From NCBI GenBank assembly GCA_916048095.2, contig OU696592.1:59126-123125 (forward strand): a stretch of DNA of 64,000 nucleotides, read 5' to 3'. Positions 13,001 through 25,490 of this stretch are shown here, piece after piece. Made by a program: the position numbers and the translations under genes. The notes beneath the pieces are model-generated. The model searched no databases, was not told the origin of the DNA, and saw only the letters and a program-made list of their open reading frames with translations. The stretch comes from Sacculina carcini. Its lineage: Eukaryota > Arthropoda > Thecostraca > Sacculinidae. Positions within the stretch are counted from its first letter, which is position 1, and every line of letters begins with the position of its first letter.

Positions 13001-15148
13001 AACCTAACCTAACCTAACCTAACCTAACCTAACCTAACCTAACCTAACCTAACCTAACCTAACCTAACCTAACCTAACCTAACCTAACCTAACCTAACCT
13101 AACCTAACCTAACCTAACCTAACCTAACCTAACCTAACCTAACCTAACCTAACCTAACCTAACCTAACCTAACCTAACCTAACCTAACCTAACCTAACCT
13201 AACCTAACCTAACCTAACCTAACCTAACCTAACCTAACCTAACCTAACCTAACCTAACCTAACCTAACCTAACCTAACCTAACCTAACCTAACCTAACCT
13301 AACCTAACCTAACCTAACCTAACCTAACCTAACCTAACCTAACCTAACCTAACCTAACCTAACCTAACCTAACCTAACCTAACCTAACCTAACCTAACCT
13401 AACCTAACCTAACCTAACCTAACCTAACCTAACCTAACCTAACCTAACCTAACCTAACCTAACCTAACCTAACCTAACCTAACCTAACCTAACCTAACCT
13501 AACCTAACCTAACCTAACCTAACCTAACCTAACCTAACCTAACCTAACCTAACCTAACCTAACCTAACCTAACCTAACCTAACCTAACCTAACCTAACCT
13601 AACCTAACCTAACCTAACCTAACCTAACCTAACCTAACCTAACCTAACCTAACCTAACCTAACCTAACCTAACCTAACCTAACCTAACCTAACCTAACCT
13701 AACCTAACCTAACCTAACCTAACCTAACCTAACCTAACCTAACCTAACCTAACCTAACCTAACCTAACCTAACCTAACCTAACCTAACCTAACCTAACCT
13801 AACCTAACCTAACCTAACCTAACCTAACCTAACCTAACCTAACCTAACCTAACCTAACCTAACCTAACCTAACCTAACCTAACCTAACCTAACCTAACCT
13901 AACCTAACCTAACCTAACCTAACCTAACCTAACCTAACCTAACCTAACCTAACCTAACCTAACCTAACCTAACCTAACCTAACCTAACCTAACCTAACCT
14001 AACCTAACCTAACCTAACCTAACCTAACCTAACCTAACCTAACCTAACCTAACCTAACCTAACCTAACCTAACCTAACCTAACCTAACCTAACCTAACCT
14101 AACCTAACCTAACCTAACCTAACCTAACCTAACCTAACCTAACCTAACCTAACCTAACCTAACCTAACCTAACCTAACCTAACCTAACCTAACCTAACCT
14201 AACCTAACCTAACCTAACCTAACCTAACCTAACCTAACCTAACCTAACCTAACCTAACCTAACCTAACCTAACCTAACCTAACCTAACCTAACCTAACCT
14301 AACCTAACCTAACCTAACCTAACCTAACCTAACCTAACCTAACCTAACCTAACCTAACCTAACCTAACCTAACCTAACCTAACCTAACCTAACCTAACCT
14401 AACCTAACCTAACCTAACCTAACCTAACCTAACCTAACCTAACCTAACCTAACCTAACCTAACCTAACCTAACCTAACCTAACCTAACCTAACCTAACCT
14501 AACCTAACCTAACCTAACCTAACCTAACCTAACCTAACCTAACCTAACCTAACCTAACCTAACCTAACCTAACCTAACCTAACCTAACCTAACCTAACCT
14601 AACCTAACCTAACCTAACCTAACCTAACCTAACCTAACCTAACCTAACCTAACCTAACCTAACCTAACCTAACCTAACCTAACCTAACCTAACCTAACCT
14701 AACCTAACCTAACCTAACCTAACCTAACCTAACCTAACCTAACCTAACCTAACCTAACCTAACCTAACCTAACCTAACCTAACCTAACCTAACCTAACCT
14801 AACCTAACCTAACCTAACCTTACCTAATCTAACCTAACCTAACCTAACCTAACCTAACCTAACCTAACCTAACCTAACCTAACCTAACCTAACCTAACCT
14901 AACCTAACCTAACCTAACCTAACCTAACCTAACCTAACCTAACCTAACCTAACCTAACCTAACCTAACCTAACCTAACCTAACCTAACCTAACCTAACCT
15001 AACCTAACCTAACCTAACCTAACCTAACCTAACCTAACCTAACCTAACCTAACCTAACCTAACCTAACCTAACCTAACCTAACCTAACCTAACCTAACCT
15101 AACCTAACCTAACCTAACCTAACCTAACCTAACCTAACCTAACCTAAC
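4001..15148 (-). repeat. telomeric array (CCTAA)n, i.e. (TTAGG)n on the minus strand
   Basis: The array is 11,148 bp of CCTAA with about six deviations: an inserted G at 5486, A to C at 5876, A to C at 9372, A to G at 11122, and changes at 14821 and 14828. TTAGG is the canonical arthropod telomere repeat. The C-rich strand reads 5' to 3' into the chromosome, as expected for a left-hand chromosome end. Near-perfect homogeneity fits recent synthesis by telomerase rather than an old interstitial block. Confidence 0.97.
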
Positions 15149-15149
15149 G

Positions 15150-16559
15150 CTATTTTTCAAGAACACGGCAGATACTCTAGCTCCGAAGCTCAGTGCTCTT
15201 TTCAGGCGCTTGATGAAGACTGGTTCGTTTCCATCATGTTGGCGGGTTGCGAATATCACGCCCATACCAAAAGGAACCAATTCAGCTGATGTTGCAAACT
15301 ACCGGCCGATATCAATTACGCCGATTCTGTCCAAAATATTCGCGCACTTGATATCTTCCAGACTGTCCAAGTACCTGGAGAGCAACAATCTGCTGTCGGA
15401 AAACCAATTTGCATACCGCAAAAAACTCAGCACGACTGACGCTCTGCTTACCATCACGCATGAGCTCCAGCAAGTGCTAGACAAAGGCAGTGAAGCCTGG
15501 ATTGTACAGATGGATTTCTCGGCAGCATTTGACCGTGTGAGCCACCAGGGCTTGTTGCAAAAACTGAGAAACATTGGAGTCGGCGGCCGCTTGCTAAGTG
15601 TTTTGCATCAATTTCTCTCCAATCGCGTACAACGTGTTGCCATCGATGGAGCATACAGTGGCTGGCAGAGCATTGTGTCCGGTGTCCCACAGGGAAGTGT
15701 TTTCGGTCCTATTTTGTTCAACATTTACACCGCTGACCTGTACACAACCACACGCAACCCTGTATATGGATATGCTGATGATATCACCTTGATGGCTGTA
15801 ATTTCATCTCCTTCGGACAGACCACAGGTGCGTCAAACGGTCAACGACGATCTCAGCAGCGTCCTGAAGTGGTGTGAGAGGTGGAATATGATGCTGAACA
15901 CTTCGAAATCTAAATGCTTGTTGGTTTCTAGGTCACGTACCGTTCAGCCTTCACATGGAGCTATCCTCATAAATGACGCCCAACTCAGCGTGTGTGATGA
16001 GCTCAAAATATTGGGAGTATATGTAGACTCAAAGCTGACGTTTGAGAGTCACATACGGAAGCTAGTTTGTTCGGCATCGCGGAAACTGGGAATTATAAGA
16101 AAGGTATATCGGATGTTCGGTAGCAGCACAATCTCAAAAACTTGTTTTCGCTGTTTCATTTTGCCAATTCTGGAGTACTGCGCCCCCGTGTGGTCTTCTG
16201 CTGCGGATTGTTACCTCAATCTCATCAACAGAGTTGTTAGAGCTTGCAAGTTCCTCTGTGGTGACTTGGTTCTTGGTGATCTTTGCCATCGCCGAAAGGT
16301 CAGCAGCGTGTGCATGCTGTACAAGATCAAGCACAACGACCATCATCCGATGAGCAAGTCAATTCCTGATGATTTCGTGGCAGCAAGAAGCACACGGTTT
16401 ACATCCAAACAGCATTCCCAGTGCATGGCTCCAATTCGTTGTAGTACAAAACAATTCCAACGTTGCTTTCTTCCGGCCACTGTGTCTACTTGGAACACGT
16501 TGAAGAAGGAGGCTTTCTCGCAGAACAATTTGAAGAAATTCAAGGCCAAAGTAAATTAA
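15150..16559 (+). pseudogene. reverse transcriptase, N-terminally truncated (non-LTR)
   Basis: The frame is open from the telomere junction to the stop, about 469 codons, so the break and not a start codon defines its beginning. Visible RT motifs are NYRPIS, the palm motif MDFSAAFD, GVPQGSVFGPILF and the catalytic YADD at about residue 188 counted from codon 15210. The thumb region follows, with KILGVYVDSKLTFESH and the LPILEYCAPVW motif common in Jockey/CR1-type elements. No internal stop or frameshift is seen, so the truncation is young. The endonuclease domain is absent, so the copy cannot be autonomous. Confidence 0.9.
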
Positions 16560-16740
16560 ATGCTACTGAAAGAGCGGAATTGACTGTTTAATTGTATATT
16601 TATTCATATTTATTGTTATTTATTCATGCTTATTGTTATTTATTTTCTATTTATTTACATTTATTCTTATTTTACTCTCTATTTATTACTATTTATTATT
16701 GGTTGTTGTTATTTATTAAATTATACTTTTACTCAGTGTT

Positions 16741-17060
16741 GGCTGTTGTTGTTTATTGAATCATATTTATTGTTGTTGCTGTTTATTGAATCAAATTTAT
16801 TGTTGTTGTTGTTTATTGAATCATATTAATTGTTGTTGCTGTTTATTGAATCATATTTATTGGTGTTGTTGTTTATTGAATCATATTTATTTGTGTTGTT
16901 GTTACTTATTGAATCATATTTATATTTATTGTTGGATGTTTCTTATTGAATCATATTTATTGTTCTTGATTGTTATATATAACTTATTTATTAATATGTA
17001 TTCTTATTTATTGATGGCTGTTATTTACTGAATCACATATTTATTGTTAATTGTTATTAT
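16741..17060 (+). repeat. minisatellite in retrotransposon 3' UTR
   Basis: About nine degenerate units of roughly 33 bp, each with GTTTATTGAATCATATTTAT and TTGTTGTTG, lie between the RT stop and the element's tail. Short overlapping frames here are repeat artefacts. Confidence 0.85.
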
Positions 17061-17819
17061 TTATTGAGGAACGTGGGCGGAGTGACATTATGGATTGTTA
17101 TCGGATGATGGTTTATTATTTATTGTTATTTATTTATTATTTTCTTTCCAACTCTCTTTCTAGACTTTTTTCTTTTCGAACTCTCTTTCTATCTGAATCT
17201 TTTGGGCGCTTCCGGTACATGGGGCCACCTTAGGGTGGTAATAGTGCTTGCACTCTTCCCATGCTACTGGATTTGCCTGTAATTAATAATAATAATAAAA
17301 AAAAAGTCTAAATTTCATTATTTTTGATTTTATTTGGACAAAATATTTTCCCTCAGCCCGCCTCTTATTTAAACCCGCCCGACGTGCGGAATAATTCAGA
17401 ACTCGAACACGATCCGTTCTGGACCTTGAAGTCAAATCCGTTAGTTTTGTATATGAACTCGTTTTACACGGTGAAATTAAACGTTCTATTGTCTACAGTT
17501 GATGCCCCCGGGACAATATTATCTCATAAACATGATCCATCGCTTCGTTTACGTTCCAAGGCCCTGATCTATACCATTGAACCCGCGCAGTTAGGTCACC
17601 TCATATTCAAGCATACACGCACACAGACAGACAGATAATTTCTTATATATATATATATATATATATATTTTAACCCGCCCGTCGTGCGGAACAATTCATA
17701 AAGTAAAATTCATATTCAATCCATAAAATAAACTGAATACAAATAAAAAATCAAAAAATTTAACCTGTATATACGTTCACCAATAAAAAACTCAAAATGT
17801 GAATATTTTACATTTAAAT

Positions 17820-19990
17820 TTGACAAAATATTATCCCTCAATCCGATTCATATTTGAGACTGCCCGTCGTGCGGAATAATTCAGAACACAAACACATAAC
17901 AAACAATGGAAATTCTAGCATATAAACCGGCCCGTCGTGCGAAACAATTCATACCATTAAATTTTTATTCAATTTATAAGAGAAAATAAATATGAATTAA
18001 TAAAGAAAAGAGTAAACCCATAAAAAGTCTAAATTTCTATATTTTTATATTATTTTGACAAAATAGTTTGCCTAAACCGCCTCATATTTAAACCTGCCCG
18101 TCGTGCTGAATAATTCAGAACTCAGACACAAAACAATGAAAAATTACTAATTTTTTTATCATACTGTTTTCAAAATATATTTATAACTCAACATCACCAT
18201 CTAGCATTAAAACCCGCCCGTTGAGCAGAACAATAATTAAAGTATAATGAATATTGAATTAATAAAAAACGACTAGAAATTAAAAAAGAAAAAGTAAACC
18301 CATAAAAAGTCTTAAACAATAGAAAAGTCTAAATATGAATGTTTTTATTTTAGATGTGGCAAAATAATTTCCCTCGAAGAGCCTCGTATTTAAACCCGCC
18401 CGTCGTGCGGGACTATAAATAAAATATAATGAATCAAAAAGCAAAAAGCTTATCCAATAGAAAAATATATATTTGTAAATTCTTGTTTTAATTATTGACG
18501 AAGTTTTTTCCCTCAACACTGCTCAAATTCACACCCGTCCTTCGTGTGTAGTAATTCAGAAGTGTAACACTATCAAAACTATGAAACCTGCTGTCATCTC
18601 TATAATTCCAGATTTATGCGTCCGCTAAAACAGCATATTCATTTAGTTGGCATTGCATGATATTACAACCCATATCCTTATGCAACTTGAGCTTATGCAA
18701 CTTGAAATTAAACCAATTAAATTATACAGTAAAATTCAGTAGTTAACTTTGTTCCCAGTAGTATTTTATTCGCCCGTCGGGCGGAACAGTTCATGTGTAA
18801 ATTTCGAGGACAATAAAGCCTTTCTATTCAGTATAGTGTAGCATTAATTAAACTGTACCCAATAAAACCACACCATCCATGCTTGGAGCTAATATGATGC
18901 ATTCTTAATTGTGATTGGGCTTCAGTGAAATTTAATCGGTGTATATTCCTGTGTAATCGCAAGTGCGCATAATAGCTGTCAAATTGGCAATATGTCCTTT
19001 TGAATTTACACCGCCGTAACTTCCTTGAGATACACTTTGGAAAATTACAAATTATACCGTATTGTAGAAAACATAATTTCTAGCACGATGGTATAATTTA
19101 TTTTAATATGTGACAAATATTTTCTGAGAAATAGGTAGAAAAATGAATTAATTTTAGTCACCCGGTGTTCAGGTGTAATTTTGGATGAATTTGATAATTT
19201 TGCCAAATTTACACGTTTTTTGTATCATTTGTGGGCATAAATTATAACTTTTCTTGTAGAACACAAAATTATTCACACAATAGTATAATTTTTATAGCTG
19301 TACCAATGCTGGTTTATGAGGAATAGATAGCGGAATATTGACCAAAATATTCACGTTTTTTTGTGCTAATTTTGCCTTTTTGACTTTGTGACTTACACTT
19401 CACACCGCAGTAACTTTTTTTAATACACTTTGGAAAATTAAAAATTATACCGTGTTGTAGATAACCAAATTCCCAGCATGATGGTATTATTTATTTAGAT
19501 GTGTGATAATTAGTTCTTGAGAAATAGATAAACAAATATAGAAAATCGGACGCGTGGAGTTTAAATATAATTTTGAATGTAGATTGAATTTTTTTCCATT
19601 TTACATGTTTTTTATTTTATTTTTTGGTATAAATTATAATTCGTTGAGTAGCACAGAAAATCTTCTACACAGTGATATAATTTGTATAGTTGTACCATTG
19701 CTGGTTTAGGAGGAGTAGTCTTCAGAAAATTGACCAAAATTTTCGCATTTTTCAGGGTTCATTTTGTCTTTTCGCCGCTATAAATTTATTTTCCATTTTT
19801 AAAATTAAAAATTTAATGATAACTGTAGACAAGAGAATTTACAACGTGATGGTACAAATTTTGAGCGGGTACGCCAAAAGATGGTCGAGTAGCAGCTGAT
19901 AGAAAATGGACCAAGGAGAGTGGGACAGACAGACAGACACACACACACACACACACAGACACACACACAGAGGATCTCTTTTATATATAT
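17820..19990 (+). repeat. subtelomeric module copy A
   Basis: This copy aligns collinearly by eye with copy B about 3.0-3.3 kb downstream, including ATTCTAGCAT next to hairpin motifs, the ATTCCAGATTTATGCGTCCG segment (18606; 21607 in B) and the AGGAGGAGTAGTCTTCAGAA segment. It ends in a CA microsatellite (about 19936-19973) and a TATATATA tract. Confidence 0.8.
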
Positions 19991-20929
19991 AGACAAGCAT
20001 TAAAACCCGCCCGTTGTGCGGAGGAATTCATAAAATGAAATTAATATATATACAAATTCATATTCATAAAAAATAATCAAAATAAAAAAATAAAAATGAA
20101 AACTCATGAGTGTCTTACTCAATAGAAAAGTCCAAGTGTGAATATTTTTATTTTTATTTTGACATAATATTTTCCCTAAACCCGCCACATATATAAACCC
20201 ACCCATTGTGCGGAATAATTCAGAACACAAACACGTAACAAACAATGAAAATTCTAGCATGTAAACCCGCCCGTCGTGCGAAACAATTAATACTATTAAA
20301 TTTGTATTCAATTCATAAGAGAAAAGGAATATGAATTAAAAAAGAGTGGAGTAAACCCATAAAAAAGTCTAGATTTCTAAATTTTCATATTTATTTTCAC
20401 AAAACAGTTTGCCTAAACCGCCTCATATTTATACATGCCCGTCGTGCTGAATAATTCAGAACTCAGACACGAAACAATGAAAAATGACTACACTTTTTCA
20501 TCATAATGTTTCCAAAATATTTTTATAACTTAACATCACCGTCTAGCAATGAAACCCGCCAGTTGTGCGGAGCAATTCATAAAATGAAATTCATATTTAA
20601 TTCATAAACATATTGCAAATTAAAAAAGAAAACAGATATACTCATTAAAATCTTACTCAATTGAAAAGTATAAATTTAATTATTTTTATTTTTATTTTGA
20701 CAACATATTTTCCTTTTACCCGCCTCATATTGAAACCCGCCCGTCGTGCTCAACAATTCATAAAATAAAATGCATATTCGATCCATAGAATAAAATGTAT
20801 AAAAATTAAAAAGCAAAAAATTTAACCTGTAAATACGTTCACCAATAAAAACTATATGTGAATATTTTAATTATAAATTTGACAAAATATTATCCCTTAA
20901 TCCACCTCATATTTAAACCTACCCGTCGT

Positions 20930-23325
20930 GCGGAATAATTCAGAACACTAACACGTACAAAACAATGAAAATTCTAGCATGTAAACCGCCCGTCGTGCGA
21001 AACAGTTCATACTATTAAATTTGTATTCGATTCATAAGAGAGAATAAATATGAATTAATAAAGAAAAGAGTAAACCAAAAAAATCCTATTTAAACCTGCC
21101 CGTCGTGCTGAATAATTCAGAACTCTGACACAAAACAATGACAAATGACTAATTTTATTATCATAATGTTTTCAAAATATATTTATAACTCAACATCACC
21201 ATCTAGCATTAAAACCCGCCCTTTGTGCAGAACAATAAATAAAGAAAAATGAATATTGAATTAATAAAAAAATGATTAGCAATTAAAAAAGAAAAAGTAA
21301 GCCCATAAAAAGTCTTAACCAATAGAAAAGTCTAAATGTGAATGTTTTTATTTTAGATGTGGCAAAATATTTCCCTTGAACTGCCTCGTATTTAAACCCG
21401 CCCGTCGTGCGGAGCTATAAATAGAATATAATGAATCAAAAAGCAAGAAGCTTATCCAATAGAAAAATATAAATTTGTAAATTCTTGTTTTAATTATTGA
21501 CGAAGTTTTTTCCTCAACAGTGCTCAAGTTCACACCCATCCTTCGTGTGTAGTAATTCAGAAGTGTAACACTATCAAAACAATTAAACCTTCTGTCATCT
21601 CTATAATTCCAGATTTATGCGTCCGCTAAAACAGCATATTCATATAGTTGGCATTGCATGATATTACAACCCATATCCTTATGCAACTTGAGCTTATGCA
21701 ACTTGAAATTAAACCAATTAAATTATACAGTAAAATTCAGTAGTTAACTTTGTTCCCAGTAGTATTTTACCCGCCCGTCGGGCGGAACAATTCATGTGTA
21801 AATATTGAGGGCAATAAAGCCTTTCTATTCAGTATAGTGAAGCATTAATTAAACTGTACCCAATAAAACCACACCATCCATGCTTGGAGCTAATATGATG
21901 CATTCTTAATTGTGATTGGGCTTCAGTGAAATTTAATCGGTGTATATTCCTGTGTAATCGCAAGTGCGCATAATAGCTGTCAAATTGGTAATATGTGCTT
22001 TTGACTTTACACCGCCGTAACTTCCTTCAGATACACTTTGGAAGATTACAAATTATACCGTATTGTAGAAAACAAGATTTCTAGCACGATGGTATAATTT
22101 ATTTTTATGTGTAACAAATAGATACTGAGAAATAGTAGAAAAATGAATTAATTTTAGTCGCCCGGTGTTCAAGTATAATTTTGGATGTATTTGAGAATTT
22201 TGCCAATTTTACACGTTTTTTGTATCATCTGTGGGTATAAATGAGAACACAAAATTATCTACACAGTAGTATATTCCTGTGTAATCGCAAGTGCGAATAA
22301 TAGCTGTCAAATTGGCAATATGTCCATTTGACTTTACACCGCCGTAACTTCCTTCAGATATACTTTGGAAAATTAAAAATTATACCGTATTGTAGAAAAC
22401 AAGATTTCTAGCACGATGGTATTATTTTTTTATGTGTGACAAATAGTTCCTGAAAATAGGTAGAAAAATGAATTAATTTTAGTCAACCGGTGTTCAAGTG
22501 TAATTTTGGATGTATTTGAAAATTTTGCCAATTTTACACGTTTTTTGTATCATTTGTGGGTATAAATTATAACTTTTCTTGTAGAACACAAAATTCTCTA
22601 CACAATAGTATAATTTTGTATAGCTGTACCATTGCTGGTTTATGAGGAATAGATAGCGGAATATTGACCAAAATATTCAAGTTTTTGTGTGCTAATTTTG
22701 CCTTTTTGACTTTGTCATTTACACTTCACACCGCCGTAACTTTTTTTTAATACACTTTGGAAAATTAAAAATTATACCGTGTTGTAGAAAACAAAATTTC
22801 TAGCATGATGGTATTATTTATTTAGATGTGGGATAATTAGTTTTTGAGAAATAGAGAAAAAAGTGTAGAAAATCGGACGCGTGGAGTTTAAATAAAAAAA
22901 ATTAATGTAGATTGAATTTTTTTCCATTTTACATGTTTTTTGGGTATGAATTATAGTTTGTTGAGTAGAACAGAAAATTTTCTACACAGTGATATAATTT
23001 GTATAGTTGTACCATTGCTGGTTTAGGAGGAGTAGTCTTCAGAAAATTTACCAAAATATTCGCATTTTTCAGGGTTCATTTTGTCTTTTCACCGCTATAA
23101 TTTTTTTTGGTTTCATTTTTAAATTAAAAATTTAGTGTTAAGTGTAGACAAGGAAATTTCCAACGTGTTGATACAAATTGTTAGCGGGTACATCAAGTGA
23201 TGGCCGAGTAGCAGCTGATAGAAAATGGACCAAGGAGAGTCGGACAGACAGACAGACACACACACACACACACACACACAGACACACACACAGAGGATCT
23301 CTTATATATATATATAGATATACAT
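20930..23325 (+). repeat. subtelomeric module copy B, with an internal duplication
   Basis: This is the second copy of the module at 17820-19990. It carries an extra internal duplication: TATTCCTGTGTAATCGCAAG and the following ~170 bp occur at 21945 and again at 22272. It ends with the same CA tract (about 23256-23293) and TATATA tract. The 19990-20930 interval between copies is a further partial copy of the module start. Confidence 0.8.
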
Positions 23326-23330
23326 CTCTT

Positions 23331-24389
23331 TTATATATGACATCTATATCCATCTAGATATAGATGTATATCGCAGTGGAATGAATTGACAAAAAACTTA
23401 AACAAACTCCCATGTTGTGCGACTACAAGAAAAACTTGAAAAACTATACATTTAACCCTACTCTGAAGTCCAAGAACAAATAAAGGATATAATAGATGGC
23501 GATGAGTCTTCACTGTGTGCTGACTGTGTATGAGTGTGTGATGTATTGTGATTGCGGGAGTGGGATTGTGTTCATGATATATTTATCAGTGTTTAAAAGA
23601 GTACATTATCATTCCTGAATATGATTATATGTGTATGTATATGTACTGCATTGTATTAGCAATTTGATTAAAATGAGGGAACAGCTATTACGCTTCAATT
23701 GCCTTTCCGCTTTTAGTTAATTACTTTATAATACAATTGAATTGTACGTAGGAAAAATACACGAATGAAAAAATGAATATATGCTGTTTGTGTCGATTTG
23801 AGAGTAAGAGAACGTCCTTGTTAAACTCAGTGCTCGTTTGTTTGCTTGCACTCTCGTGTAACCCTAGCCACCGCGATAAATAGTACTATAACGAATACAT
23901 CATATCGCGACCTGCTTAATACGGCTCCACCTCGAATAGCTCGCCTTTTAAATAGGCGAGCTTTCGAACTGGATTGTGTGCCTACTCGCCTGAGTTTTTC
24001 GAAACAGTCCTCCGAATAGAGCCACGAAGCAGAGATCACGTGCCTCGAAACTGGGCGATGAAGACACTTGTAATACGAGTATACTTGCAGTCTTGAACAT
24101 CTTGAAGAATTACAGGCTTGCAGACTTGTAGACTTGAACAACTTGAAGACTTAAATAACTTGTAGACTTGAACAAACCTAGCTAACTTGCACTTGACCAC
24201 AACGGAGCTCAATGCTTGAATGAATGAGTCCGTTGTTAACTTAACTGGTCTTGACTTGACACATTTCAACTGACCCACTGACGGTCACCTGCCACGCTGT
24301 GATTGGCTGATAACTGCGGCGTCATTGTGACGTCACTCGAGCTTGACCGCTCCGCCCCAAGCCAAGCAGCAGCACACAAAAATCGGGGT
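23331..24389. other. non-repetitive flank; two foldbacks and a degenerate ACTTG repeat
   Basis: No gene is visible. It contains an 11-bp-arm foldback at 23340-23367 (ACATCTATATC / GATATAGATGT), a 9-bp-arm foldback at 23938-23962 (AGCTCGCCT / AGGCGAGCT), and short degenerate repeats of (A)ACTTGNAGACTTG at about 24075-24180. Open frames are short and without recognisable domains. Confidence 0.6.
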
Positions 24390-25482
24390 AATTTAGAAAA
24401 CGTAATACCTATGTAATATTTCCTACATAATATGTGAATTTTGGACTCTTTCGTAGAAAAGTTACATCTTAAGCATGTATCTATCTACATTCCATTGGGG
24501 AGCCATCCTTAGGGAGATTGAATCTTCGTAGTACGTTGAAAGTTTTCCCTGATTTGGCCTACCCATAAGGTGGGAGTGTAATGACGGCACCATTATTTTT
24601 CCGGTGATAGGGCTGAGTGGGGTATGGAAAAAGATGCGGGGCATGGCGAAACATGACTACCTACAAGCGAAACGTTAAAGATCAGGACTTTCAGGGGACT
24701 CAGAAGGAGGCAGGCTTAAGCCCCTCTAACCCCCCTTGGCACCGCCACTGTAGCGGTACCATTTTGGACCTTTTCATCGAGGCGCAATAATCCCGTGATT
24801 CGATTATGCATGTATAGTTCCCGCATGTAAAAATCCCGTGATTGAATTCTGCATGTACATGCAACGCAAAACATGCTCTTCCCATCAAACATATATATCG
24901 GATAATTCGACTTCACATTGAATTACTTCAACCCCTATGAGCATGATATTACAGACACCGTTTGATTAATTTGTGTCAAATACTTTTTAAAGATGTAAAT
25001 ATAAAAAACATGTATGTGCGATGCATGTACATTCCCAAAAAACAATGCCACGTGCACTTGGCTAGGAGCGGGTTGATCTGCATAGCGAGTAATCGCAGAC
25101 CCTCAAAATCCCGTTGCCATGTTGTCGCGCCACTTAAGCCAAGACCACAAGCCATATGGCAGTTAACTAGGAGTATAACACCGTGCGACGCTCTTGTTGT
25201 CCGGACTTGAGATACTAGGATCGTTCCTATATTTATATTGTTACCGTTGCTGGCGTTGCTATTCACCTATATGCAGTTTTCGAGTGTATCATAGCATGTT
25301 GAATGCGTAATCTGTGTAATTATAATTATTAACAGCATAGATCAATTCCAGGAACAACTATAGAGTAATTATATATCTGGACAATATTTCTCAGTGAAAA
25401 TGACATTTTATGTTTTTTTCGCCCACAAATGGTATTATATGGAAACATATTTTTATGTGATCACATATAATGCCCAACTCTA
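24390..25482 (+). mobile_element. hAT-like non-autonomous element, family 1, copy a (left end missing)
   Basis: Internal blocks match the copies at 28863 and 51426, such as ATTGGGGAGCCATCCTTA, TGGCGGC-type text, the CGCAATAATCCC block and TATTAACAG. The right terminus CCCAACTCTA is present at 25473-25482, but the matching left terminus is not found, so the left limit is approximate. No transposase. It abuts the family-2 element: the following GTTATAAC serves as that element's target duplication. Confidence 0.75.
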
Positions 25483-25490
25483 GTTATAAC

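Larger units (their letters stand above)
15149..17308 (+). mobile_element. 5'-truncated non-LTR retrotransposon abutting the telomere
   Basis: The element starts without any gap after the last CCTAA unit and is already inside the reverse transcriptase reading frame. It has lost its ORF1, endonuclease and the first RT motifs. The coding part ends at 16559 and is followed by an AT-rich 3' UTR with a minisatellite and a (TAA)n/A-rich tail at about 17283-17308. A related 3' end lies at about 38905-38990. The (TAA)n tail and RT type suggest a Jockey, CR1 or I-group element; clade not resolved. Telomere-targeted LINEs such as SART and TRAS are known in TTAGG arrays, but here telomere DNA is present only on the 5' side. 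Confidence 0.85.
17309..23330. repeat. subtelomeric AT-rich repeat modules with recurring GC hairpin motif
   Basis: This region is very AT-rich except for a short motif, usually AAACCCGCCCGTCGTGCGGA followed by ACAATTC or ATAATTC. It recurs every 100-250 bp, about 20 times (for example 17374, 17674, 18395, 20005, 20265, 20735, 21396). At 18771-18784 and 21771-21785 it is almost or fully palindromic (CCGCCCGTCGGGCGG). Three module ends show the same order: ACAGACAGACACACACA, then TATATATA, then a hairpin motif (about 17618-17690, 19925-20020, 23240-23330). No credible coding sequence. Family unknown to me. Confidence 0.8.

Noticed and set aside
16626-17233. Leu/Tyr/Ile-rich plus-strand frames resembling membrane peptides
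   Set aside because: They are translations of the 3' UTR minisatellite of the truncated LINE.
15149-17308. Telomere-specific SART/TRAS-type insertion
   Set aside because: No TTAGG repeats follow the 3' end, and a related 3' fragment lies within eEF2K. Truncation or healing at the telomere fits better.
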